DNA from: Albugo candida
Lineage: Eukaryota > Oomycota > Peronosporomycetes > Albuginales > Albuginaceae
Assembly (NCBI GenBank): GCA_905220665.1
Contig: CAJNAR010000161.1
Location: 353,770-417,769 of the forward strand
DNA: 64,000 nt
Reading direction: 5' to 3'
Shown: in pieces, positions 44,111-55,777 of the stretch
Layout: each line of letters starts with the position of its first letter
Numbering within the stretch: the stretch's first letter is position 1
The notes under the pieces: generated by a model
What the model was told of the DNA's origin: nothing
Databases searched by the model: none
What the model saw: only the letters and a program-made list of their open reading frames with translations
Translations under genes and position numbers: made by a program

Positions 44111-44645
44111 AGGTGATCAAAATGATTTTCCTCATAGGCATGGATCACAGTACTCGCTGTGCATCAAGCGCTCGCACGTCCACAATCATCCGGAATTTTT
44201 TAGCAGTAGGCTTTTAAACAATGAGCGGGAGAGAGGACTAACGGCTTTGGGGTTCCTGTACCACAACCTTGCACCCACCAGTTCTTTCAAATGTTCACGT
44301 TCAGAATGTCGCCGCGTGGTGAGTATCTACGAGCTTTGAATTGTACCGTTTTTGTCGCATCCTTAAGACGCACTTCCAGAGGCCACATATTTACCGGTGC
44401 ATCGTCCCCCACTCGAACTTGAAAACAATCCTTATATTTCAAGAGTATTCGTTGCAGTTTAGCGGCAAATCCGTCTTTATATCCATCACCTTTGCTTCCG
44501 CCACTTTGTTTTTCAACGCAAGCTGAGCCTCTGAAGGATCTTGCTCTTGCGTTTCTGAAAACCAGCTTGTTTCTTCGGCACTTACGAGGACTCTCTTCTT
44601 CTGGATAAGATCGACTTCTTTATGTTGAATGCAAAAACCGACAGT

Positions 44646-45270
44646 CTACTTTTGTAAATCGCCGTCATTTTCAACCCGATCAAAGTCCACATCGGTCATA
44701 CGCAACGTTGTGTCATGCAACATTTGGCGGTATCGGTGCCTAGTCGACGCAGGACCTCTTCTTTCAAGTGTAAACTGTCCCAATCCAGTCAGCGAATCTT
44801 TTCCCGCAAAATGAACAAACCACGTTCTCAGCACCAAATATTCCGTGCCCTTCGCGAATTCGAAGTTTAGCTTCACCACGTGACGCATTTTCAATTTTTG
44901 GTGAGTGAAACTTTGAATTCGAATTGATATCGCTAGATCTTGAATTGCTAACCACACTCCCTTTTTTCGTATCTGGGCTATAATCGTTGGGATAGCTACT
45001 GTTTCGTCGTTACCTCTGTCCGAAGTGCTCACAACTTCGCGACCATCTGCGATCCATCCCAATATAGTCTCTTCTTGGCTGCTCGGAGACCGCTCCATCA
45101 ATCGTTCGGTTACCGGTCATAGTTTTTTTTCTGCTACTTTTGTCAAATACTTTTCTTGCCTCCTCTGCAGTGACACTTGGGCAGTGAAACACTCCGTGAT
45201 CCTTTGTACCACACTTGTAGCATGCACCACGTGTAACCCTTACTGTTTTTTTACCTTCGCTTTTCCACAA
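44646..45270 (-). pseudogene. Gypsy gag zinc knuckle and protease-like remnant
   Basis: Frame 45010-45270 holds a CCHC knuckle CYKCGTKDHGVFHC (C-X2-C-X4-H-X4-C intact). Frame 44646-45101 has AIPTIIAQIRKKGVWLAIQD and SFTHQKLKMRHVVKLNFEF, the pattern of the oomycete gypsy gag-protease linker and protease region. The frames overlap and are shifted. Confidence 0.6.
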
Positions 45271-45309
45271 AAGTTTGACTGACCTCGATTTTAAATTTGC
45301 AATGTCTCG

Positions 45310-46541
45310 TTACATCAAAGGCCTGTCTGTCAGTACTTTTTGACGGCTATCGTCCGGTAAAAACGATTCGAATTTGAGAAAACTTGTCAGCTGTATCTTG
45401 ATCCAGTTCACAGAACCTCCCGTTAATCCTTTCATTGATTCATTTTCATTTTCTTCATAATTGTCTGAAACACTGTCCTCGGACGCAACACGTTGGTGAG
45501 ATGAGCCACTGCGATCTCCGGCTCGTTTACTGTGCACATCTCCAAATCATGCATGTCCAATATTCTTATATAGTCTGTAAGTAAAGGCACTACTCTTTAA
45601 TCCACATCTTACAGGTTTGTGTCCATGCTGAGATCTTATGCATCTCTTCCCAATTTTTCGTAGTCATCGGTCTGGGAAGTCCGTGCGGAGAGGAAGTAGT
45701 TCAGCCAATCTTGTTCCGTCATGTCCCCCTCCGGCTTCTGTACTTCAATTTACAAATTCGTTTCATAACTTTGTGGTCGATACATGCACCAAAAGGCACC
45801 AGAAATACACGACTTCCAGTGATTGCATTGAGCAACCTTACGTGGCGATCTTACACCATATACAGGTCCATCAACTCTCTCTTCTCTGTTTTTGTACTTT
45901 CCCTGCACATCGGGGTTTTGGAATATTTCCCCAGTGGCCAGCGTTAAGCGCTCCGTGCAAATATCGCTTATCCCATCGGTGGACCTCTCATCCTGATTCT
46001 TGACGTGCTTCTCTAGTCACGCGGCGCGGTCGCTCCTCTAGATATGATCTCTTGTTTTCTGCATGCTTATAGCCTCAGGTGCCTCTTTCAACGCTTATAA
46101 CATATCGGCCAGAAACTCTTTCTGTTGCTTTGATTTTTCGTTTCATGGATTGCTGTTGCTCATTTAACGCCAGCTTTGTCTGATACTGCTGAGCCAGATC
46201 TTCCTGTGTCTTGTGCGTTTTTCTTCACTGTGTCGCGCCCGTCCCTCCGAAGCATCCGACACGATGGACGTCTGCAACGCTCTTCCCAGTATAACCCGTC
46301 TTACCTGGGTCTGCTAAATATCTTGTATGAAGTGCTCCGCTCCATTCGCAGAGGGTTTGTCATCCGTCGTTACCACTAAAGGCACACTTACTTGGTAGCA
46401 CGGTACTTTCGGCAAAAAAATTCTTTGTTATAAGTCCGCAATTCAAAATGCAGCCTCGCTTCTCCACTTAAAAAGAACACGGCCCCCGTATGGCGTTTTT
46501 CTTAGTGGTAAAAAAGTCTCTCTTATTTAGCTACCACTCCT
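45310..46541 (-). pseudogene. Gypsy gag region, mostly unrecognisable
   Basis: About 1.2 kb between the zinc-knuckle frame and the right terminal repeat. A 75-codon frame (45310-45537), rich in Ser/Glu/Asn, probably is the gag C-terminus. The rest has no open frame with a named motif on the minus strand; plus-strand frames here are taken as shadows. Confidence 0.45.
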
Positions 46542-46613
46542 TGTTGAGCTGTAAACCCGCTATCCTATACCCAGATCCGCACCCGTGACCCAACTACAAC
46601 GTACCCAGAAACA
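46542..46613 (-). repeat. Right terminal repeat (5' LTR) of the gypsy element
   Basis: Partner of 41493-41579; begins TGTT and ends AACA. About 80 percent identical over the shared 60 bases by eye, with small indels. Confidence 0.55.
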
Positions 46614-46624
46614 GGATAGACAGA

Positions 46625-46990
46625 ACACATCATCGCACAGCTGTTTTTGATCTTGATCAATTAGTTCTGGCAAAAACCGTTGCAATCGATACGCCAACAC
46701 TTTTGAATGTACTTTCACATCGACAAGCAGGAGTGCGATTGGTCGATAGTTACCAGGATCACCTCGCAATTGTGTTGCATAAAAAGGTGACTGCCGAGTA
46801 CCGTTGTGATCGAAGAAGGATACCTCTTTCCAGATCATATTTAAACACGATCATCAGATACTCCTCAAACGTGTCCCGATCAGGCTGATATAATGCAGCT
46901 GGTAGTCAAACCATGCCTGAAGAAGAAGACTCCGCATGTCCTTCATCGCTTCCGCCATCTCAGTAGTACTTCAGCGAGTTGAGAGACGGG
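46625..46990 (-). mobile_element. Non-LTR (LINE) reverse transcriptase, N-terminal part
   Basis: Minus-strand frame with GDPGNYRPIALLLVDVKVHS and KVLAYRLQRFLPELIDQDQ, the LINE RT motif (NYRPI.LL....K...K.LA.RL...L..LI...Q). The following motif is missing here and resumes at 41487, so the gypsy element split one LINE copy. Weak coding traces extend to about 46990. Confidence 0.75.
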
Positions 46991-47278
46991 TTTGGTCTTG
47001 TGACGAAAGGGAAAATCGAATTAAATCAAGTAGCTTTTTCTAATTTCTCTCACTTGGATCAGCTGCGGCTGTCTCCGAGCAATAGAGAGAGACCATGAAA
47101 CCACACCAATGATCTCTGAATTTGTCTATGATCTCTCTCGGGCTCGATATCACGGTGACAAATTTTTTTGTCACATTTTCGATCGGCACGTGACGACAAG
47201 AACTATCCGAAGAGCGGAAAAATGATTGGAGGAGCCCGTCATATACTTCACGTGATGATCAAAATTCTCATCTTGGTT
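46991..47278. other. Short stretch without recognised features
   Basis: About 290 bp between the LINE trace and the target duplication of copia 1. No frame or motif identified. Confidence 0.4.
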
Positions 47279-47283
47279 GAATT

Positions 47284-47509
47284 TGTTGAAGAAAGTAGGA
47301 TAAGTTCAGAAGAAATTCGGACAAGATCAGAAGAGTCGGATAAGATCAAGAGTCAGATAAGATTAGATCATTAATAGCGCGGAAAGATGAGATAAGAAAT
47401 AGGTTACTAATACTATAGAGTAGCGATATGGGAATGTGGTATAGGCTTAGAATATCTTTTTGAGAACTAAGGACCTACAATATAGTTAATTTCCAGTTTG
47501 ACTACAATA
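47284..47509 (+). repeat. 5' LTR of copia 1
   Basis: Begins TGTTGAAGAAAGTAGG and ends CTACAATA; followed by GGTTAACAACC, the likely primer-binding site. The GAATT duplication places the end after CAATA rather than at the canonical CA three bases earlier. Confidence 0.85.
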
Positions 47510-47560
47510 GGTTAACAACCACAACTCTTGTTTTTCTCAAAAGCTACGAACTCTATCAAA

Positions 47561-48823
47561 ATGGATATGTTGAGAAAATACAATTACTTCAGCTGGGAAT
47601 TCAGTGCTCGAATGCAGCTGATGCGTAAGGGGTTGCTGGACCATATTGACCGGGTAAAAACACCAAGCGAGTATGACAGCAACGCGGGGATTTGGAAGGT
47701 CAATGACATGAAGGCATTTGCGATCGATTCGACCATGATTAGCCCCAACTTACAGTCTATGGTTAGATCAGCATGCAGTGCTGCTCAAGCATGGGACATC
47801 CTGAAGAACTTTTTCTTGAGGCGCTCCTTGCACAACAGAATCCAGAAGAAGCGGGAGTTACATGAGTTCAAGATGGCGAAAGGCGGAAGCGTTATGAATC
47901 ATTTTTTGAGGTTTGACGAGTTGTGCATGTCAATGCAAGCAATAGGAGCGTCCATAGACTTAGATGAGCAGCTGGTGGTACTACTTGGAAGCATGTCACA
48001 ATATTTCAACCAGATTATCAAGATCATGGAGAATGTCCCAGGGATGGACATGTTTCAAGCGAAGGAAGTGCTTCTTCGCGAATCAGAAAGCATCAGTGCC
48101 AAGGAAAAGCAAGGCATGGCACTCAAAGCGCAGTACAAGCGGCAAAGCAAAGGTCGAGAAAATAGGCCAAACAAGAACACAGCTAAGTTCGAGGGAAAGT
48201 GTTTCCGGTGTAACAAGTATGGGCACAAACAAGCGGATTGTTGGAGAAGTAACAAGGCCGACAGCGAGGAAGCCCATGCATTCACAATTTTTCAAGAATC
48301 TCAAGCGAATTGGATTCTGGACAGTGGCGCAAGCAGTCACATGTGTCCCAACAAAATTGAATTTACCGACTTGCAAGCAATGAAGAAAAAGATTCCGATA
48401 TCTGTTGCCAATGGAAGCAAGGTTTATGCATTAGGAGTTGGAACCATCTTTGTGCGACTCAAGAACAACAAAAATATCAGGATTGATAATGTTTTGTACG
48501 TTCCCGGTCTCGAGCAGAAGCTACTTTCCGTATCTGCACTGGCGGAAAAAAGAATTCAAGTTGTATTTCGGAATCTTACATGTAAAATCAAAAGTGACAA
48601 TCGAAACATTGTGGATATTCAACGTATTGGAAAGCTTTTCGTTCTCGAATGTGAAACACTTGAAGTCGCACATTTTGGTGGAGAGGCAGGTCAACATGAA
48701 GACGTTCCGGTGGACGGATCAATTTGGCATGCAAGGTTTGGTCACATTTCGACCAAAAGAATGAAAAACATAAGAAATTATGTCACTGGACAATATAAAG
48801 AGAAAATCAGGTATGGATTGTGA
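47561..48823 (+). pseudogene. Copia 1 gag-protease frame
   Basis: 420 codons from the ATG at 47561. Gag of the UBN2/Copia type: YFSWEFSARMQLMRKGLLDH, KVNDMKAFAIDSTM. Zinc knuckle CFRCNKYGHKQADC (CX2CX4HX4C) near 48200; protease active site WILDSGASSHM near 48310; pre-integrase His box WHARFGHIS near 48725. The frame is lost near 48780-48820 by a one-base-class shift, after which the integrase continues in the next frame. Until then the reading is intact. Confidence 0.85.
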
Positions 48824-49653
48824 AGAGTCCGAAATTTGTGAAGGGTGTATGAATGGAAAGTCATCTGTTCAGCCATTTAGATCATCTGCGTATGCAAAGG
48901 TAAAGACAAAAGCCTTGTTCGAAGTGGTTCACAGTGATGTCACTGGACCGATGCGAGTGAAGTCTCAAGGTGGCGTTAAGTACATGGTCACATTCATCGA
49001 TGATTTTTCAAGATTCATCCATGCCTTTTTTTATCCAAACTACGGGTGAAGTTTTCAGTAAATTCACCGAATTCAAAGCACTTGTCGAGAATCAGTTCGG
49101 AAAAAGGATCAAGTGTTTGCGTTCGGATAATGGTGGGGAATACATCAACTACAAATTTTCCAACTTATCCAAAAATTACGGAATCATACATCAAACCACG
49201 GTTCCATATTCGCCACAACAGAACGGACTCGCAGAACGGATAAATCGGGCACTTACGGAACGTGCGAGGTGCATGTTATCGCATATGCAAGTGGAGGAAA
49301 TATGGTGGGCAGAAGCTATGAACACAGCTGTCTACGTGACGAACAGAGTACCCTGTGCAGCAAATCAGTTCAAAACCCCATTTGAAGTATGTTTCGGTCG
49401 GAAGCCAAGTGTCGCACACTTTAAAGTGTTTGGAACTCAAGGTTATGCACATATCGTCAAATCCAAGAGATCCAAATGCGACAGAAAAGCTTACAAATGT
49501 ATGTTTCGGGGCTACTTCGAAAACATTGAAGGGTATCGTGTCTGGAATTTGGAAGCCCATCGCTTGGAAACAACACGTGCAGCTAAATTTCAAGAACTGC
49601 AAAACTCAAAATATGTTGAAGTCGTGTGCTGCGACAAATCCATCACCGATTAA
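48780..49653 (+). pseudogene. Copia 1 integrase, two frames
   Basis: The first frame (48780-49049) gives CEGCMNGKSS (zinc-binding end), VVHSDVTGPM (first catalytic Asp) and TFIDDFSRF. A frameshift near 49030-49050 moves to the second frame with RSDNGGEY (second Asp) and PYSPQQNGLAER (catalytic Glu), then WWAEAMNTAVYVTNR. All three DDE residues survive, split across the shift. Confidence 0.85.
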
Positions 49654-49659
49654 AATCTA

Positions 49660-50879
49660 TGGAAAACCAGCATTATGAGAAGGAAGACATGCATTCCGAA
49701 AGAGAGCATAACAGCGATAATGCAATTGAAATCGATGAAATGTTTGACGAACAGGATGAACATCCAGGGGAAGATGATGTCAACATGAATTTCAATACAG
49801 CTACGGAGATTGTTCCCAGGGGGAGATTGGATGGCTTCACTGGCTCTCCGACATTTGCACCATCTGGGCCCAATCACCTTCTCGAAAGTGAGCTGTCTCA
49901 TTCAATCGTGCCATACGAAATTTCGGATGCCATTATTCCAGTGGACATCGAAGAAACTCGACCACAGAAAAGATTTCGCATAGAACAAGAACAGGCGAAT
50001 GCTGCGTTGGATGTACCATCAACGTACAAAGAGGCAATGCGGTATCCGGATTCAGATGAATGGAAAAAGGCGATTCAACTAGAGCTCGAAGCACTCAAGG
50101 AAAAGGAGACTTGGATACTGACTTCAAAGACACCACATATGAAGGTGATTGGAACAAAATGGGTTTTTACCCTAAAGTGGAATGAATTTGGTGAAGTTGA
50201 AAAGTACAAGGCAAGACTTGTCGCTTTGGGCTACCGACAAAAATATGGAGTGTATTATATGGACACATATGCGCCAGTTGCAAATATGAATTCCATTCGG
50301 GTTTACCTGGCGGTTTGCTCTCACCAAGGATTTCATATTCAGCAATATGATTTCGACACAGCGTTTCTCAATGGGTATCTGGAGGAAGAAGTCTACATTT
50401 ATCCACCCCGAGGTGTTCAAGCTCAGGCTAATGAAGTCTGTCTTCTGAAGCGAAGATTACATGGTCTGAAGCAGGCTGCAGCAACATGGTTTAAGACAAT
50501 CTCAAAAGTGTTTTTGGAAATGGGTTTCCGACACTGCAGAACAGAATCGTGCATATTTGTTCGTCAACGAGGAAATTCGGTGGTTTATACCGCCTTATAT
50601 GTGGACGACATGTTAATAGGTGCAAAGACATTAGTGGAGATAAAAGCTATTTCCGACAAATTGTCAAGAAAGTTCAAGTTGAAAGATCTCGGAAAAGTCA
50701 AATTTATGCTGGGCATTCAAGTCGATTATGACCGAGAGCAACGTTCAATAAAATCTGTCAAACTTCAAGCATCAATAAAATGGTCAAATAGTTCAACCAA
50801 GTGGACGCCAAGCTCGTTTGAAACCCAAATGTTTAAGGACAACTTTTATCGGCAATCGAAAAAGAAGATGAAGGAATGA
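49660..50879 (+). pseudogene. Copia 1 reverse transcriptase
   Basis: Frame 49660-50879 begins with an acidic linker, then YKEAMRYPDSDEWKKAI, KVIGTKWVFTLK, KYKARLVALGYRQK, QYDFDTAFLNGYLEEEVY (first catalytic Asp), LHGLKQAAATWFK and ALYVDDMLIGAK (YVDD intact). The reading is lost after LGIQVDYDR near 50740, where the sequence diverges from the family, and stops at 50879. Confidence 0.88.
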
Positions 50880-51562
50880 AGTTTCGGCCTTATCGCTCCT
50901 TGGTTGGCTCACTCTTGTATATTTCGAATGGAACAAGGCCAGATATCGCGTATTCAGTTGGGTAACTAAGTCGACATCTGGAACGGCCTAGTGAAGAGCT
51001 TTGGAAGGCAGCGATAAGGGTCCTGCGTTATTTGAAGTCAACTAGTGATATGGGGATTAATTACACCGGCAGTGACAAATATTTATGCGTTTGTGCACAT
51101 AGTGACGCAGATTGGGCGAATAACAAGGAATCCAGAAGATCTGTATCGGGAATCATGGTTATGATAAATGGTGCGCCCATTATTTTCAAATCAAAGATTC
51201 AGCAAAGTGTAGCCCTGAGTACTGCCGAGGCAGAGTACATCGCCCTATCACTCTGTATGAAAGAAGTTTTATGGCTGAAAAGCTTATTATGGGAACTGAA
51301 ATCAATCAAAAGATCAAAATATTTGAGGACAATCAAAGTGCCATCGCAATCGCGAAAAACGATGGATATCAAAGCAGAGCAAAACATATAGACATCCGTT
51401 ATCATTTCATTCGTGATCATATAAAGGATGAAAAAAAATTGTGATCGAGTATATCGACTCCAAAAATCAGCTTGCCGATTTTTTGACGAAGCCTATTTCG
51501 AAAAAGCAATTTCAGGATTTGGTTCGTCTGGCAAAAATCAAGAATTGTGTGTCGTGGGTGAG
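50880..51562 (+). pseudogene. Copia 1 RNase H and 3' end
   Basis: After a shift near 50960, frame 51032-51391 reads HSDADWANNKESRRSVSGIM and LSTAEAEYIALSLCMKEVLW, the copia RNase H core. A further shift near 51330-51430 is followed by NQLADFLTKPISKKQFQDLV up to the LTR. Stops and shifts prevent a functional product. Confidence 0.8.
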
Positions 51563-51789
51563 TGTTGAAGAAAGTAGGATAAGTTAGAAGAAAGTCGGAC
51601 AAGATCAGAAGAGTCGGATAAGATCAAGAGTCAGATAAGATTAGATCATTAATAGCGCGGAAAGGTGAGATAAGAAATAGGTTACTAATAGTATAGAGTA
51701 GCGATATAGGGAATGTGGTATAGGCTTAGACTATCTTTTTGAGAACTAAGGACCTACAAATATAGTTACTTTCCAATTTGACTACAATG
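51563..51789 (+). repeat. 3' LTR of copia 1
   Basis: Begins TGTTGAAG and ends CTACAATG, followed by the duplicated GAATT. It differs from the 5' copy by scattered substitutions and three short indels. Confidence 0.85.
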
Positions 51790-51794
51790 GAATT

Positions 51795-52477
51795 AGGCAC
51801 CGTTTTCGGCCGAAATTCAAGACTCGATTAGTAAAAATGCTGTGACTGATCAGTGTCTTGAGCGAGCTGCTGCGACTCACGTCGTCTATCTTGTGCAATT
51901 TATTGCTTTGACAGCTCGAGGATATTCAAATGGTCCTAATGAACTTTTCCAATATCCTAGCCCGGAAGATTGAGTTGGATTTGCGAAAGGTACTTCCCGT
52001 GCCAGATAATCTCCCACATTTCGTGGGAGGAGATCTTGCGCGATTGTGGTCGTGTAACTACGTTTTTTAGGAGGATGTTGGACTCGCGAAGCGTCTACCA
52101 CACCCAACTGCGAAAGCCATTCCAAACACGCTGACCGAGTAGGTTCATGTCGATTCGTTCCACTTAAAGCATCGCTAGCTCGAGCAAGTGATGTCTTGAC
52201 ATCATCATAAATGAGATATGGTGCGATCGATCTGAAAGTTTAAATAAGCAACATATCATAGAAGACACTTTGTTCATCTATCATGGATGCACATACATAG
52301 TGAATATGCACTGGTGCAACCTCAATGAGAAGATTAAAAAGATAATGCAGATTTCAAATGCATCGTTCCTTGAGTAAAGCTGAGCAACTGTGTGGACAGG
52401 TTTACATCGTCAACACTTAGTTATGGATACAAAACAAAATCCCATTTTTCCTTTTCTCTTCTAACCTCATTTGATAA
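51795..52477. other. Spacer between copia 1 and the satellite array
   Basis: 680 bp. A minus-strand 79-codon frame (51886-52125) contains KKRSYTTTIAQDLLPRNVGD; it has no recognised domain and is not supported further. No LTR or satellite unit is found until 52478. Confidence 0.4.
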
Positions 52478-53190
52478 ATGGAATATCTTAGTCACAGAGT
52501 CAACCATCGAACTCAAAAAACCCGACAAAGCCATATTTTTGTAGGAGTGTTCTCATTCGAACCTACAAAGATCATGTTTCTAACATGGTCAAGGTAAAAA
52601 AGCGCTGTAATTTTGATATAAACCAGTAACAGATTCAAGTCAATGCTTTGTTTGAGCGTGTTTGAAGGATTATGACTCGCGATATAAAAACATTTTCCTG
52701 TCATGTCAGCAATAGTACCGGATAGACAGTTTTCTTAGTGCTACTGTGATCAATATTAGCATCCATGAGGTGCTTTCAAAAGTTCTCAAGAGGAACTCCA
52801 GAGACGATTTTTAATGTATCATTTTCTTGATGAGCTTAAGGGTGGACAGATTTGGTTGCCGAAACTTCTGACTAGTGAAAAGGATATCCTTTCCATTCTT
52901 TCTGCTTCTATCTCCGTTTGATATCATTCAATGTGAGAACCTTCCTGTAGTGAAACAAAAAATGTGTCGTATAAAAAGTACTAGCGTGTCAGACGCATTT
53001 CGTGCTTCGAGAAAAATGACATAGATGGAATATCTTAGTCACAGAGTCAACCATCGAACTTAAAAAAAACCCGACAAAGCCATATTTTGGTAGGAGTGTT
53101 CTCATTCGAACCTAAAAAGTTCATGTTTCTAAGATAAACAAGGTCAAAAATTGTTGTAACTTTGATATTAACCAGTAACAGATTCAAGTC
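52478..53190. repeat. ~550-bp satellite array, left segment
   Basis: Anchored on CAGAGTCAACCATCGA, present at 52495 and 53042 (547 bp apart). About 1.3 monomers before the copia 2 insertion. The first unit starts abruptly at ATGGAATATCTTAG near 52478. Shared blocks include CGTTTGATATCA, GTGTCGTATAAAAAGTACTA and TTCGAACCTA. Confidence 0.9.
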
Positions 53191-53441
53191 TGATAAGTCT
53201 TGTGTGCAAAAGGAGAAAATATTAAAAGTAAGATCAACATTAAGGTCCTTAGTTCCCTATTAGCTGATTTAAGCCTTATTCCAAGTATTCTTTGAAGTAA
53301 TGTTACCAAAGTTTCTTACGTTCGTAACCTGAGTCACATTAGTCAATTCGTCTGTTATTAGCAAGAACTTCCCTGAATGTTCTCAGAGAATTCTTCTAAA
53401 TGTCGTGCCTCTGCATAGAGTCAGGATTGTTTTGCGTAACA
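53191..53441 (-). repeat. 3' LTR of copia 2
   Basis: 251 bp, coding strand TGTTACGCAAAACA...GACTTATCA. Directly preceded by the polypurine tract at 53442-53453. About 10 bp longer than its partner because of an internal indel around 53280. Confidence 0.88.
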
Positions 53442-54210
53442 CTCCCCCTCGACTTGAAATTTCCAATCCAGGACTTCTGAACAAGATTTTGAAATTGCTT
53501 GGTCGCAATAGGCTTCGTCAAATAATCTGCCAGTTGGTTCTTCGTTAAAGTGTATACGTCGCCAGCCTTCACATGCTCTCGTATAAAGTGATGCGGATGT
53601 TTTGCACGACTCTGGTACCCATCGTTCTGTGCCATAGCAATTGCACTTTGATTGTCAACATAGACAATAATTCCTTTCTGTGTCGGATAGCCCATTTCCG
53701 TCAATAGTGATTTTACCCAAAGTACTTCTTGAATGCACATTCATAATGTCATGTACTCTGCTTCAGCTGTCCTGTGCGCGACGTTCTTTTGTAGTGTAGA
53801 TTTGAACACTACTGGCACCGTGTTTACAAAAACCATTATACTTGAAGTTGATCATCGCTATTGTTCGCCCAATCAGAGTCACTGTATGCTAAAACTTTTA
53901 GATTCAATTTTTCACTTTTGCACTTTAGTCCAAAATTTGAAGTAGTTTGTAAGTAATGTAAAACCCGGATTCCTGCATCCCAATGCTCTGAGCTTGAATT
54001 TTCCAAGAATCGACTGAGTTGACAAACTGCGAATGCTACATCTGGTCGAGTACTCATCGCCACATATAACAATGATCCAATGAGTAAACGATATGGTCGC
54101 CTTTCCATATTCTGATCCTTTTTGTTACATTTGATCATTTTCTGTCCAGCAACGCTCGGGTTGTACACAGGAGATGAGGTAGTTTGATTGATTTTTTCAA
54201 CCATTTTCAA
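53396..54210 (-). pseudogene. Copia 2 RNase H remnant
   Basis: Frames 53836-54210 and 53396-53740: YRLLIGSLLYVAMSTRPDVAF, YSDSDWANNSDDQ, then MCIQEVLWVKSLL, IIVYVDNQSAIAMAQNDGY and KNQLADYLTKPIATKQF ending near the LTR. A gap with a frameshift lies between 53740 and 53836. Confidence 0.8.
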
Positions 54211-54233
54211 TAAACAAGCCTGCTGTGATAAGA

Positions 54234-55689
54234 CTAAAGTTTCTTTGTTTGGTATGTACGATAATCCATTCCAAGAATAAATCGTGCTTCACCTAGATCT
54301 TTCAGGTTAAAAAGTCTTGCAAGATGATGCTGGATCGCGTGTATTGTTGGCTTTGATTTGGCTGCAATCAGCATATCATCCACATAAAGTGCAATGAAAA
54401 CATATTCTTCTTGATCTTTCCGAACAAAAATGCAAGCATCGGAGAGACATTGCTTGAACTTGAGCTGACCGACAAATACTGCAGAAATAGTTTTGTACCA
54501 CATGGCTGATGCTTGCTTCAAACCATAAAGACTTCGTTTCAATTTGCATACCTTTCCAGGCTCTGTCTCAAAACCTTGAGGTGACCACATGTAGATTTCT
54601 TCGTCGAGGTATCCATTCAAGAAAGCTGATTCCACATCGTAATGGTTTATCTCGTACCCCAGTTGACAGCATAACGCTAAAAAAAACTCGGAATGAATTC
54701 ATAATGACAACGGGTGAATAAGTTTCCTTGTAATCGATATCTGGAATCTGACGAAAAGCTTGTGCAACAAGACGAGCTTTGTACCTCTGGATTTTTCCAT
54801 GCATATCTCGTTTTATTGTGAAAATCCATCTGCAACCAATAACTCGTTTTTTTGGCGGTGCATTCGTCAATTCCCATGTTTCTTTTGACTCCAAAGATGA
54901 CAGCTCAGACTTGACAGCTTCCTTCCAATACTTGCTGTCATGGCTATTAATAGCTTCGGAATACGTCTCTGGATTTCCATTTGCTATACATGCGTTCTCT
55001 TGATTAATGCGAAGTCGTTTCGACCCTCGATGGTCTTCATCGAATGTATCTTTTTCAATCCTCCCATACGGAACTATTTCATCAGAAGGGGGTAAAGCTC
55101 TGCGTTGTCGGCAAGTAGAATGTCCGCTGGTGCCAAATAAATAACGTTCGCTATTTGGATCGAATCTCCCCCTCGGCACAATACTACTAGCAGCTTGTGA
55201 TGTAGATATCTTCGCCCCCGGCGTGTGATGCTTCATTGTCACGGAAGTCGACAATTTCCATCCGGCTGTCATCATACTCAGTAATAGAGTGATCGTTCGC
55301 TCCTCTTGGATTTCCATCATCTTCATCGACATCCATTGCCACATCTTCGACCGACCGCACACGATCAGCCGGAAACCGAAATACTGGACCTTCATCATCT
55401 GAAATATCCTCGCCCTCAATGTCATGATTATTTGCAAAAGTTTGGATATTGTTGTCTGAAACTTTAGTGTATGTAACTTGGATCGATTTCGATAGCTGAA
55501 TTGTCCTTGGAATCTCGACTTTTCCGGATTCCTTGTTGTATACTCGATAGCCTTTTGAATTGTTTGTGTATCCCAAAAATAGGCAAGCATAAGCCTTTTT
55601 CTGAAGTTTGCTTCTCTTCTATTCATCAATATACGCATATTCATTAGATCCAAATACTCGAAAATGACCAATATCTGGCTTGATACCAA
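54234..55689 (-). pseudogene. Copia 2 reverse transcriptase remnant
   Basis: Frame 54568-55689 carries the linker and YSEAINSHDSKYWKEAVKSE, KRVIGCRWIFTIK, QRYKARLVAQAFRQ. A shift near 54600-54670 leads to frame 54234-54635 with ESAFLNGYLDEEIYM (family DTAFLNG; the catalytic Asp-equivalent position is Glu-Ser), LYGLKQASAMWYK and ALYVDDMLIAAK. YVDD is intact. Confidence 0.82.
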
Positions 55690-55777
55690 AACGTACTTCC
55701 ATTGGTGTCATGGCTGTTCTTAGGCTATTTGGTAATCGATTCGTAATATAAGCCGCTGTATTGACTGCTTCCGCCCA

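Larger units (their letters stand above)
41493..46613 (-). mobile_element. Ty3/gypsy chromovirus-like element, decayed, nested in a LINE
   Basis: About 5.1 kb, read leftward: gag tail with CCHC knuckle, protease-like, RT, RNase H, integrase, integrase C-terminal module and chromodomain-like segment, the order of Ty3/gypsy chromoviruses. Short terminal repeats of TGTT...AACA form lie at 41493-41579 and 46542-46613. Candidate 5-bp duplications ACAGA flank it at 41488-41492 and 46620-46624, the right copy being 6 bp beyond the LTR as drawn, so this is tentative. Stops and frameshifts occur in every domain. Confidence 0.75.
47284..51789 (+). mobile_element. Ty1/copia element 1 with both LTRs
   Basis: 4,506 bp. 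LTRs at 47284-47509 and 51563-51789 differ at about a dozen positions (about 95 percent identity by eye). A 5-bp duplication GAATT flanks it (47279-47283 and 51790-51794). Between the LTRs are gag, protease, integrase, RT and RNase H in copia order. The coding region is broken by at least five frameshifts, so this copy is not autonomous, but it is far younger than the elements to its left. Confidence 0.93.
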
